From SZUA-36 sp963749115 (GTDB lineage: Bacteria; Pseudomonadota; Gammaproteobacteria; Xanthomonadales; SZUA-36): DNA of 64,000 nucleotides. A program made the position numbers and the translations under genes. Positions 9,265 through 16,957 of this stretch are shown here, one piece after another. How positions within the stretch are numbered: the stretch's first letter is position 1; every line of letters starts with the position of its first letter. Location: assembly GCA_963749115.1 (NCBI GenBank), contig CAVVLP010000002.1:186001-250000 (forward strand), read 5' to 3'. A model generated the notes under the pieces. That model saw only the letters and a program-made list of their open reading frames with translations. It ran no database searches and was not told where the DNA came from.

Positions 9265-11156
9265 AACGAATTCTCGATATTGTTCGCCACCCGCGCGCTG
9301 CTGTTGTCATACATGATTTATGTATGGTTGTGGTTGCATGGTTAGTGGCTGCCTGGTTGATAGAAAGCACCACAGCGATGACTTTTGGAAATAACCTGTC
9401 GAACCTGATGAGTCTGTGCATCGTTCTTGTGCTGCAGGGAAGCGTGTTGTGGGCAACGGGTCTGTACAAGGGTCTGTGGCGCTTTGCCAGTTTTCCGGAT
9501 ATGTGGAATATTGCCCGTGCCAGTACCTTTGGTGCGGTTGCAATTGTAGTCGTACTGGCACTGGTGACGGGTCCGGCTATCAGCCATTGGTTACCGACAG
9601 TCCTGATTTATCCCGCGCTGTTGTTCGTGTTGTTGGGTCTGCCGAGAATGTGTTTTCGGTTTTGGAAAGACTCGCAAACAGCAATCGTGGCATCCGGAGA
9701 AGGCTTCAAACGGGTCCTGATAATTGGTGCAGGTCGTTCTGCTGCCATGCTCGAAAAAGAACTGCGTCGCCGGGGCGGGTTCAATGTGATCGGTTTTCTG
9801 GATGATAACGAGCGATTACGCGGCGCACAGGTTCATGGGATACCAGTGCTGGGAGCCATCGACAGTCTATCGGCGATTGGCGCATCATATCAGGCCGATC
9901 TGGCCATCATTGCAATGCCTTCGGCGACCAATCAACAGATGCAACGCATCGTCGGTATTTGCGAACTTAGCGAAATTGAATTCCGCACCTTGCCGACATT
10001 ACAGGATCTCGGATCTCAGGCAACAAGTATTGGTGATTTGAAACGGGTTGTCATTGATGACCTTCTGGGTCGTGACCCGGTATCCCTGGAATGGGAATCC
10101 ATTCGTGTCGGTCTGGTCGGTAAACGCGTCATGATTACCGGCGGTGGAGGTTCAATTGGGTCCGAGTTGTGCCGTCAGATTGCACGGCTGAACCCGGTTG
10201 AATTGATCGTCGTTGATCACAGCGAATATTCGTTGTACCGGATTGATCACGAGTTACGCAGTGAACATCATGACCTCCTGTTTCACTCGGTGCTCGGGGA
10301 TATTTGTGATCCCGCTACGGTTGAAAAGGTCATTGGAGACTATAAGCCGGATGTCGTGTTTCACGCCGCTGCGTATAAGCATCTGCCCATTTTGCAGACT
10401 CAGGTCCGCGAAGCATTCCGCAATAATGTATTTGGAACCATGCGTGTCGCCGAAGCAGCAGAGCGTCATGGTGTCGGCACCTTCGTACTGATTTCCACCG
10501 ATAAGGCGGTCAATCCGGCAAATATTATGGGTGCAACCAAGCGTGTCGCCGAAATGTATTGTCAAAATATGAATGCGCGCTCACAGATGCGCTTCATTAC
10601 GGTCCGCTTTGGTAATGTTCTGAATTCAAACGGTAGCGTGGTGCCCCTGTTCCAGGAGCAAATTGCCAAAGGGGGTCCGGTCACTGTCACTCATCCGGAG
10701 ATTTCCCGGTACTTTATGACAATTGCTGAAGCCAGCCAGTTGATCATGCAGGCTGCTGTACTCGGTAGTGGTGGTGAAATTTTTGTACTGGATATGGGTG
10801 AACCGGTCAATATTACCTATCTCGCAGAACATTTGATTCGTCTGGCCGGCAAGGAGCCTGGACGTGATATCGAAATCATCTACACCGGTCTGCGCCCCGG
10901 TGAAAAGTTGTTTGAGCAGTTGTTTCACGAACTTGAACCCTATGAAAGAACCAGCCATGAAAAAATCCTGTTGGCCCATCCGCGTGTGGCTGACTGGGGT
11001 GAGTTACGTGCGGAACTGAAAAGTTCCGAGCTGGCCGTCAGGCGCTACGATACCAAGTATCTCCAACAGGCGCTGGTGCGCCTGGTGCCGGAACTGGCCA
11101 AGTCCGGTTTTAATACTGAGCCTGCAAAGGTTATCCCAATCTATAAGAGCAAGTAA
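9261..11156 (+). CDS. WbpM-like membrane nucleotide-sugar 4,6-dehydratase
   Basis: 631 residues from ATG 9261, which overlaps the previous stop. Four hydrophobic segments fill the first ~140 residues. A CoA-binding-like Rossmann domain begins at LIIGAGRSAAMLEKEL, and the SDR domain at MITGGGGSIGSELCRQI (~residue 291). The active region ISTDKAVNPANIMGATKR has methionine where classical dehydratases have tyrosine, as in the WbpM/FlaA1 group. It would convert UDP-GlcNAc to a 4-keto-6-deoxy sugar, the precursor of QuiNAc, FucNAc or bacillosamine-type residues. Located between the WbpL-like gene and galU. Confidence 0.9.
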   Translation: MKRILDIVRHPRAAVVIHDLCMVVVAWLVAAWLIESTTAMTFGNNLSNLMSLCIVLVLQGSVLWATGLYKGLWRFASFPDMWNIARASTFGAVAIVVVLALVTGPAISHWLPTVLIYPALLFVLLGLPRMCFRFWKDSQTAIVASGEGFKRVLIIGAGRSAAMLEKELRRRGGFNVIGFLDDNERLRGAQVHGIPVLGAIDSLSAIGASYQADLAIIAMPSATNQQMQRIVGICELSEIEFRTLPTLQDLGSQATSIGDLKRVVIDDLLGRDPVSLEWESIRVGLVGKRVMITGGGGSIGSELCRQIARLNPVELIVVDHSEYSLYRIDHELRSEHHDLLFHSVLGDICDPATVEKVIGDYKPDVVFHAAAYKHLPILQTQVREAFRNNVFGTMRVAEAAERHGVGTFVLISTDKAVNPANIMGATKRVAEMYCQNMNARSQMRFITVRFGNVLNSNGSVVPLFQEQIAKGGPVTVTHPEISRYFMTIAEASQLIMQAAVLGSGGEIFVLDMGEPVNITYLAEHLIRLAGKEPGRDIEIIYTGLRPGEKLFEQLFHELEPYERTSHEKILLAHPRVADWGELRAELKSSELAVRRYDTKYLQQALVRLVPELAKSGFNTEPAKVIPIYKSK

Positions 11157-11161
11157 AACTC

Positions 11162-12052
11162 ATGACTGATTTTCCATCCATCAGGAAGGCTGTGTTTCCT
11201 GTCGCCGGTCTTGGAACCCGGTTTCTGCCGGCTACCAAGTCGATTCCGAAAGAAATGTTACCGATCGTAGACAAACCTCTGATCCAATACGCAGTGGAGG
11301 AGGCCGTCGAGGCCGGTATTGATACGATAATTTTTGTAACCAGCCATAAAAAGGGCGCAATTCTCGATCACTTCGACCCCGATGCGGAATTGGAATCTCT
11401 TTTACTGGCGCAAGGTAACGAGGAACTTTGTGCACGGATACACAATATCATCCCTGATCATGTTTCAACACAGTACGTGATTCAGGAAAAGGCCCTGGGC
11501 CTGGGACATGCGGTTTGGTGTGCAAGGAAACTGGTAGGTAACGAGCCCTTTGCAGTATTGCTGGCGGATGATTTGATTCGCAGCCCTGGCAACGGCTGTC
11601 TTAAACAAATGGTGGCTGAATATCAGGCAACCGGTGCAGGTAGTCTTGGTGTCGAAGAAATTCCAGTTTCGATGACCGGTCGCTATGGCATGGTGGCGGT
11701 GGAGAAAGACGCTACGGGGCGAAATTATATCCGGCAGATCGTAGAAAAGCCCGCGCCGGAGAAGGCACCATCGAACCTCGGTGTGGTGGGTCGATATATC
11801 CTGCCCGCAGAGATATTCACACTGCTTGAATCAGTACGTGCCGGGGTGGGTGGTGAGATTCAGTTGACCGATGCAATTTCCAGGCAACTCGAGAGTAAAC
11901 CATTGCTGGCACATGCCTTTGATGGTGTGCGATATGACTGTGGCAGTCGTCATGGTTTTATCCGGGCCACTGTTGATTTTGCACTTGAACACGCTGATTT
12001 ACGTGATGATTTGCTGAGCTATTTTGAGACGGTAAGAAAATCACCAGGCTGA
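11162..12052 (+). CDS. galU: UTP-glucose-1-phosphate uridylyltransferase
   Basis: 296-residue nucleotidyltransferase that makes UDP-glucose. The signature GLGTRFLPATKSIPKEMLPI lies near the N-terminus, with VEKPAPEKAPSNLGVVGRY in the middle and YDCGSRHGFIRATVDFAL at the end. It follows the WbpM-like gene by 5 nt and overlaps the next start (TGATG), so it belongs to the envelope glycan operon. Confidence 0.96.
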   Translation: MTDFPSIRKAVFPVAGLGTRFLPATKSIPKEMLPIVDKPLIQYAVEEAVEAGIDTIIFVTSHKKGAILDHFDPDAELESLLLAQGNEELCARIHNIIPDHVSTQYVIQEKALGLGHAVWCARKLVGNEPFAVLLADDLIRSPGNGCLKQMVAEYQATGAGSLGVEEIPVSMTGRYGMVAVEKDATGRNYIRQIVEKPAPEKAPSNLGVVGRYILPAEIFTLLESVRAGVGGEIQLTDAISRQLESKPLLAHAFDGVRYDCGSRHGFIRATVDFALEHADLRDDLLSYFETVRKSPG

Positions 12053-13108
12053 TGGAAGTACGACCACAATCCAAATGGCCCCAGGGTGAAATTGTCTGTT
12101 TCAGACACCATTCGGATGTGCTGCGGGACAATATCTGGTCGGATCCGTCGGAGCGGGATTTCAATGTGTATTTACCCCCGGGTTATTCCGAGTCGGGCGG
12201 GGCGTTTGTTGCACTTTGGGATTTTGCTGCATTCACCAATGCGGGTCCCGGTCATCTGAGCTGGAAAAACCAGGGTGAAAATCTGCCGCAACGACTGGAT
12301 CGGCTGATTGGCAGCGGTGATATGCCACCCGTGGTTGTGCCCATGCCGGATTGTTATAGTTCCCTGGGGGGTAATCAATATGTGAATTCGCCGGCAGTGG
12401 GCCGATATGCCGACTATGTCGTTGATGAGTTGGTTCCTTTTCTGTCCAGCCATGTCAACGTCATTGATCACCGTGACGGTCGTGGCGTATTCGGTAAATC
12501 ATCAGGTGGCTATGGCGCACTGGTTCATGCCATGTATTACCCGGAGACCTGGGGCGGACTGGCCACGCATGCCGGTGATATTGGTTTTGAATGGGTTTAC
12601 CGACCGGAGTTTCCACGGGCAGCAGCAGTGCTTTCAGCTTTCAACGGTGATCACTATCGTTTCCTGAAAAAATTCTGGCGTAACAAGTACCCGGGCTCAC
12701 CTGACTACTCAACCTTGATGACCTTGGCTATGGCCGCCAGTTATGATCCCGGTGATAGCCTGGAAACCGCTATCCAGCTGCCATTCGATCTGCACACCTG
12801 TGAACTGGACGCGAACCGTTGGAATCAGTGGTTGGCGCATGACCCGTTGAATCTGTTTGAAGCGTACGCAGAGGAACTTAGCTTCGCTACAAATGCTCTA
12901 CATCGATGTTGGCAGTCGTGATCAGTACAACATCCAGTATGGCACCCGCGCCTTTATCAGACGCCTTGAAAAGTTCGGTATCGGGCACCATTTTGAGGAG
13001 TTCGACGGCACCCATTCTGGTATGGACTGGCGTCTGGATATTTCATTGCCCATGTTGGCAAAAGCCTTGTACACGGCCTGTGAGGCCGGTGAACCTGTTG
13101 ATAAATGA
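12052..13108 (+). CDS. Esterase D-type alpha/beta hydrolase (one-base frameshift)
   Basis: A putative esterase of the PF00756 fold, 351 residues once one extra base near 12880 is removed. The first frame ends ...LFEAYAEEL, and the second continues SLQMLYIDVGSRDQYNIQYG without a gap. The nucleophile elbow is GKSSGGYGA (~residues 145-153), a candidate acid is the D in DVGSRDQYN, and the His is in FDGTHSGMDWR. The start ATG overlaps the galU stop. Related proteins act on carbohydrate or glutathione esters, but the substrate here is unknown. The insertion belongs to the window-wide one-base pattern. Confidence 0.8.
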
Positions 13109-13131
13109 CACTGTTGATAATTGGAATATAA

Positions 13132-13715
13132 ATGATTGAGATTACAAAAAGCGCCCAGGAATATTTTGGAAGATTGATTGCACAGCAGGAAATGGATGAT
13201 GTCGGTCTTCATCTGACAGTGCTCAATCCGGGGACACCGGTCGCTGCCTGTGACCTGCAGTTCCATGTCGCGGGTCAGTCCGGAGAAAAAGAAGTCGAGT
13301 TCAGCTATGACGGGTTTAAACTGTATGTCCCGGCAGGATAGTGAACGTTGGCTTGAACAGGCAAAAATCGATTTCGAAAAGTCGGATGCCGGTGGTCAGT
13401 TGACGATCAAAGCGCCTGGTATCAAGGGTGACAAACCGGATGACTCGGAAAGCCTGGAAGCGAAGATCGCCTGGATTTTGCAATCGGAGATCAATCCCGG
13501 ACTGGCATCTCACGGTGGCCAGGTTTCGTTGGAGATGATAACCCCCGAAAATGAAGTGGTATTGCGTTTTGGTGGTGGTTGTCACGGTTGCGGATATGGT
13601 CAGTGTGACCTTGCAGGACGGTATTGAAAAGACCCTTAAGGAATACTTCCCCGAAATAACGGCGGTTGTTGATGCCACCGATCATGCTACTGGTAGCAAT
13701 CCGTACTATAAATAA
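13132..13715 (+). CDS. nfuA: Fe-S biogenesis protein NfuA (two one-base frameshifts)
   Basis: Scaffold/carrier that delivers [4Fe-4S] clusters to apo-proteins. Three consecutive frames encode one protein: an A-type N-terminal domain ending LYVPA, then DSERWLEQAKIDF... to GGGCHGCG, then MVSVTLQDGIEKTLKEYFPE to SNPYYK. Removing G13336 and T13595 joins them into 193 residues (E. coli NfuA 191). The cluster cysteines are in GGGCHGCGM. The second insertion lies just after the second cysteine, so the product read literally would lose the end of the Nfu domain. Probably intact in reality. Confidence 0.88.
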
Positions 13716-13738
13716 ACTGAATTTTTAAAGATTGTAAA

Positions 13739-13763
13739 TCAGGGCATCTGAACGATGCCCTGA
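13739..13763 (-). terminator. Hairpin between convergent nfuA and cytochrome genes
   Basis: Perfect 10-bp stem TCAGGGCATC/GATGCCCTGA with a 5-nt loop. On the minus strand it is followed by TTTACAATCTTTAAAAA, so it best serves the cytochrome operon, 24 nt past its end. It may also stop nfuA read-through. Confidence 0.75.
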
Positions 13764-13786
13764 CACGGGTAAGACGGTGCCGGTTT

Positions 13787-14119
13787 CTACTTGTCTTTTA
13801 TCTCAGTGAGACCTTGCTGGCTTGCATACCAGGCTGTTATGTCTTCAATATCCGTATCGCTGAGGTTGGCTGCAAAACCATTCATGATGGCATTCTGACG
13901 GCTTCCGTCACGGTAGCCCTGCAATGTCATAATCAGGTAGTCCTGATGTTGTCCACCCAGGTTGGGATATATTGGTTGCACGGCCTGTCCGGTTGGGCCA
14001 TGACAGGCATGACATACCGCTGACTTGCTTTTACCTGCTGCGGCGTTGCCGGCAGCAAATGCGATCGCTGGAATAAATGAAAGCAGGGTAACAGTGAGTG
14101 TAGATTGGATTTTATTCAT
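13787..14119 (-). CDS. Small periplasmic class I cytochrome c
   Basis: About 110 residues from the ATG at 14119 (MNKIQSTLTVTLLSFIPA), which gives a proper signal peptide ending AFA; longer in-frame starts run back into the upstream gene. One haem site, CHACH, lies ~30 residues in, and a distal methionine candidate is in NAIMNGFAANLS. The layout resembles c553/c4-type electron carriers that shuttle electrons between the bc1 complex and oxidases. It starts 1 nt after the stop of a similar cytochrome. The partner enzyme is not visible. Confidence 0.85.
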   Translation of the reverse strand: MNKIQSTLTVTLLSFIPAIAFAAGNAAAGKSKSAVCHACHGPTGQAVQPIYPNLGGQHQDYLIMTLQGYRDGSRQNAIMNGFAANLSDTDIEDITAWYASQQGLTEIKDK

Positions 14120-14120
14120 T

Positions 14121-14453
14121 TTATTCTGCATCCGGGTTATTTGTTTGTGCTGCAAGATATACGGCAATATCTTCAATGTCCTGCTCGGAAAGAGCTTCAG
14201 CCTGCAGGTTCATTGTTTTGTGTTTACGTTCACCCGATTTAAACTCCTGTAATGCAATGACCAGGTATTCCTTGTTTTGTCCACCAATACGGGGCACATG
14301 GTAATTCGGATAGGTGTTTTTATAGTTGGCAATCCCGTGACAACCTGAACAGGTATAGGCCTTAATCTTTCCCGCTTCGTAGTCGCCGGTCGCAAAAGCG
14401 CTAATTGATACCAGGCACAACAGAGTTGTAATTAGAATTTTTCGAATAAGCAT
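14121..14453 (-). CDS. Small periplasmic class I cytochrome c (paralogue)
   Basis: 110 residues with a signal peptide (MLIRKILITTLLCLVSISAFA) and one CSGCH haem site. The region NTYPNYHVPRIGGQNKEYLVIALQEFKSGERKH aligns with NLGGQHQDYLIMTLQGYRDGSRQ of the downstream gene, and SEQDIEDIAVYLAAQ with SDTDIEDITAWYASQ, so the two are tandem paralogues. Distal Met candidate: KTMNLQ. The pair is reminiscent of two-domain cytochrome c4 split into two proteins. Confidence 0.86.
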   Translation of the reverse strand: MLIRKILITTLLCLVSISAFATGDYEAGKIKAYTCSGCHGIANYKNTYPNYHVPRIGGQNKEYLVIALQEFKSGERKHKTMNLQAEALSEQDIEDIAVYLAAQTNNPDAE

Positions 14454-14533
14454 AAAGAGTTACCAAAGTAGATGTTTAATAATAGCGGCGATTATAACCG
14501 CAGATTAAATGCAAACCAATTACCCATGTAACA

Positions 14534-14752
14534 ACCGAATGCGATTATGTTCAGGTGAACGGATATCGCGATCGATCAATGGACCGAAGCGAGCAGGAGC
14601 GAGAGCACATGGTCAAGGTAGCCGGAACGGTCGAGAGGGTCCTGGCCTGGCGGCGCATTGTATGCAGCTGCGTCGGAGCTCGTCACAATTCACCACATAG
14701 TTCGGGCAAATGGGTAAAGTTTTTCAACGCAGACAAGGTAGCCGGAGCCTGT
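14534..14752. repeat. Dispersed repeat relative (element C) filling an intergenic gap
   Basis: This 300-bp gap holds no gene. Its start (14543-14571, ATTATGTTCAGGTGAACGG then ATATCGCGATCGA) is nearly the same as an arm of element A: the reverse complement of 16620-16650, and the left arm at 16491-16513. A second part (14616-14655) resembles, reversed, the CCAGGCCAG..CTCTCGACCG segment of element B at 28346-28375. The 13-mer CAAGGTAGCCGGA occurs twice (14614 and 14734). AGGTGAAC at 14553 and GTTCACCT at 14751 form an outer inverted pair. It abuts the stop of the racemase gene. Confidence 0.55.
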
Positions 14753-15566
14753 TCACCTATATAAACGGAGAGTGAATTGAATCACCACGTCCGGTATGAC
14801 ATAACGAGCAATGAACTCGACCGTCAGGTTGCCATGACCTGGTTCGGTCTTCAAAGCTGGAAAGTATCGTATCGACGGAACCCCGGTTGGGGTTCAATAC
14901 CCTTACCCTGGGTACAAGAGCCTGCAATGTTTTCTCAAACTGATTTGCCTGGTAGCCATAGTGGGTGCAACCCAGGAATGCCACCAAATTTTGAGGGATG
15001 CTGTCGAACTGCTCCAGGGCAGCGGGCACAAATTTACCCAGTAGTTTAAGGGCAAGCTTGCCACTGCCATCATTCGAAATGGCATCCGGCAGACCGGGAC
15101 AGGCCTGCTCGATGATCTGGCTGGCTGGAACGCCGTGTTCACGCAGTGCTTTACCATAAACACCTTCTTCGATCGTGGTCGGTGTCGCAAATACGATAAA
15201 AGAAATGTCATTTTCATGTGCAAATGCAGTCAGCATTTCGCGGCTGCCGGATTTGACAATACCCTCGATGGACCTATGCCTGTGATGATCAAAATAGCTA
15301 TCCCCGTATAAAACACTGAGTGTATTGCAGGCTATGAACAGCAGGTCCGGTTGGTATTTCTCATGAACGCTATCTAAAAAGCGCTCAAAAGCCTGCAGCT
15401 TGGTTTGACGGTCCGGCATGGAGTTGTAGGAATAATCATCTTCGATTGCCGCATTCAGATAGATGACTTCGATGTCTTGCTGTACAGGTGACTGACGCAG
15501 CCTGGCCTCCAGTTCTGCGCAAACTGAAAGACCGCCAACACCGGAATCTGTAATCCCGATCCTCAA
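14753..15566 (-). CDS. Glutamate/aspartate racemase family protein (one-base frameshift)
   Basis: Asp/Glu racemase-superfamily enzyme with the catalytic elements TDSGVGGLS, ACNTLS and GCTHYGY, the two cysteines being the expected acid/base pair. Read literally, the C-terminus turns into an odd tail after SSFE. Removing one base at 14849 gives TEPGHGNLTVEFIARYVIPD and then VVIQFTLRLYR with a stop at 14753, for 270 residues. It lies 1 nt after mpaA, which releases L-Ala-D-Glu from murein peptide. A role in D-Glu interconversion or recycling is therefore inferred. It is divergent from typical MurI, and a second murI elsewhere is likely. Confidence 0.75.
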
Positions 15567-15567
15567 T

Positions 15568-16299
15568 TCAATCCAGTCCTGATTCGTACTCGCCGGTTAT
15601 AAGCTCAAAGAGTACCGGTGTATGGGACGCGATCATGTCGACAAGGGGTTCGGAAGGAAGCTCCCAGGTGATGATGTTGATGTCCTGCTCGGCCGACCAG
15701 GTCCCGAAAGAACCCGGTGTGGCGTAACCCACATCCGGTACCAGTGGCAGGTTTACCCGCTTTGCGATCCAGTTCGCCAGGGGAGTTGCCTGGGGGTCTT
15801 CAACACAGGCCAGCGGTGCATGAAGCGAAATAACCGTCCGCGGTCGCAACATCTGCACAAGACTCAGCAATGCCTGCGTCTCCGCCTCCGACCCGGGGGA
15901 TGTACCCGGACTCAGACCGATGTCCTGCACCGTTCCGCCATGATCCTTATGGTAGACGGGGTCGGGTGACCAGTTGGCCGTTGGCCAGTTGCGGTTCAGG
16001 TCGACACCACGTGCATTACTGCGCGTACCTTGCAGGGCACCGTCCGGGTTGGTGCTGAGGATGACCGGGTTCTTGATTCCACCCACCGGAATGCGACGCA
16101 GGGCTTCGGAAAGAATCACGGTGGTTTCATTTTCATCGCCATGCATGGCTGCTATCAGCAGGATATCGACGGGACCGGTACGCGGGCCGTAGAGATTCAA
16201 TGACGTGTTTTGTTCAGATTTCCCGTACTGCCAGGGCGCGTGACGGAGGATTCCACGTTCGGGGCGTGGAATCATCGTGGTTTTGGTGTTGTTTTTCAT
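15568..16299 (-). CDS. mpaA: Murein peptide amidase A (M14 zinc carboxypeptidase family)
   Basis: 243 residues, matching E. coli MpaA along its length: RGILRHAPWQYGKS, GDENETTVILSEAL, NPDGALQGTRSNARGVDLNR, SLHAPLACVEDP and GYATPGSFGTW. Zinc ligands are the H and E of AAMHGDENE and the H of SLHAPLACVE; the catalytic Glu is in ITWELPSEP. MpaA cleaves the gamma-D-Glu-Dap bond of cytosolic L-Ala-D-Glu-Dap tripeptide during murein recycling. The paired racemase (1 nt apart) fits this pathway; in E. coli the neighbour is instead an L-Ala-D/L-Glu epimerase. NagZ, another recycling enzyme, lies at 63.3 kb. Confidence 0.9.
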   Translation of the reverse strand: MKNNTKTTMIPRPERGILRHAPWQYGKSEQNTSLNLYGPRTGPVDILLIAAMHGDENETTVILSEALRRIPVGGIKNPVILSTNPDGALQGTRSNARGVDLNRNWPTANWSPDPVYHKDHGGTVQDIGLSPGTSPGSEAETQALLSLVQMLRPRTVISLHAPLACVEDPQATPLANWIAKRVNLPLVPDVGYATPGSFGTWSAEQDINIITWELPSEPLVDMIASHTPVLFELITGEYESGLD

Positions 16300-16440
16300 T
16301 GGCGCAAAATAACATTGACCTCAGGGTGATGCCAGTCTTGAGGGGTTTAAACAGAATTATGAGCTTGGATTTCTGTGTTCGATGAGCCTTGGTATGCCGA
16401 TGTCACGCGGTTCCTTACTTCAGGATTCAGAGAAAAAACA

Positions 16441-16910
16441 ATTGATCATTGGGGAAGCCAAGGCTATGCAGTACCTCTCTTCAGGACTCGTTTATGTTCA
16501 GGATGAACGGTATGCCGCGGGCGCATGGATGCGCAGGAGTGGCCTGTTTCAGTTTTGCACGGCACATCTAATGACGCAGTGTGCAAAACTGACACAATCG
16601 CGCCGCACATCCGTGTGCTCTATCGCGATATACCGTTCATCCTGAACATAACATCCTCGGCTTTGTGCGAATGCGGGGGTCAATTGTTTCTGATAGGTAC
16701 AAGTCACTTGATTCTGAACTCGATACTCTCAGCTCTTTGCGAACGCACGGGTCAATGAGTTCCTGATAGATGCACGTCGTTTGATGCTGAGCTGGGGTGG
16801 GTATTGTCTTACCAGGACCTTACGAGACAGGAGTCGAGTATGAGCGCCACAAGGACGTGCTTGAGCGAGTCCTGGTAAGACAATACCCACCCCAGCGCCC
16901 CCCACCTACC
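16441..16910 (+). repeat. Dispersed structured repeat, copy A
   Basis: Non-coding mosaic of ~470 bp downstream of dnaE2; the preceding 16300-16440 shows nothing recognisable. It holds, in order: a 47-bp segment identical to 28254-28300; a nested palindrome, with the outer 20-bp perfect arms TATGTTCAGGATGAACGGTA (16494-16513) paired with ~16630-16649 and the inner arms CAGTTTTGCAC/GTGCAAAACTG; two diverged ~65-bp direct repeats (~16661-16727 and ~16732-16797, each with GGGTCAA and CTGATAG); and a long terminal hairpin (16791-16896) followed by GCCCCCCACC. No transposase is present. Short frames inside it are side effects of the repeats. Confidence 0.85.
16791..16896 (+). repeat. Long hairpin of copy A (28-bp perfect arms)
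   Basis: Arms 16791-16818 and 16869-16896 are perfect reverse complements over 28 nt, with a 50-nt loop that contains CAC-AAGGA-C-GTG. Copy B has the same hairpin with one base pair exchanged on both sides. The 5' arm reads GCTGGGGTGGGTATTG here. The hairpin may act as a transcription terminator/RNA element or as a recombination or replication structure. Which strand is active is unknown. Confidence 0.85.
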
Positions 16911-16957
16911 TGAGTATGTGATCAACAATCTCAAGTGCTTTGACTTCTTTCCAGTCA

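Noticed and set aside
16382..16758. Reading frames of 77-87 codons inside repeat copy A
   Set aside because: They follow the repeat and palindrome sequence, have no ribosome binding site, and their translations show no protein-like pattern.
16441..16910. CRISPR array or integron attC sites
   Set aside because: The internal repeats are only two, diverged and not evenly spaced; no cas gene or integrase is nearby.
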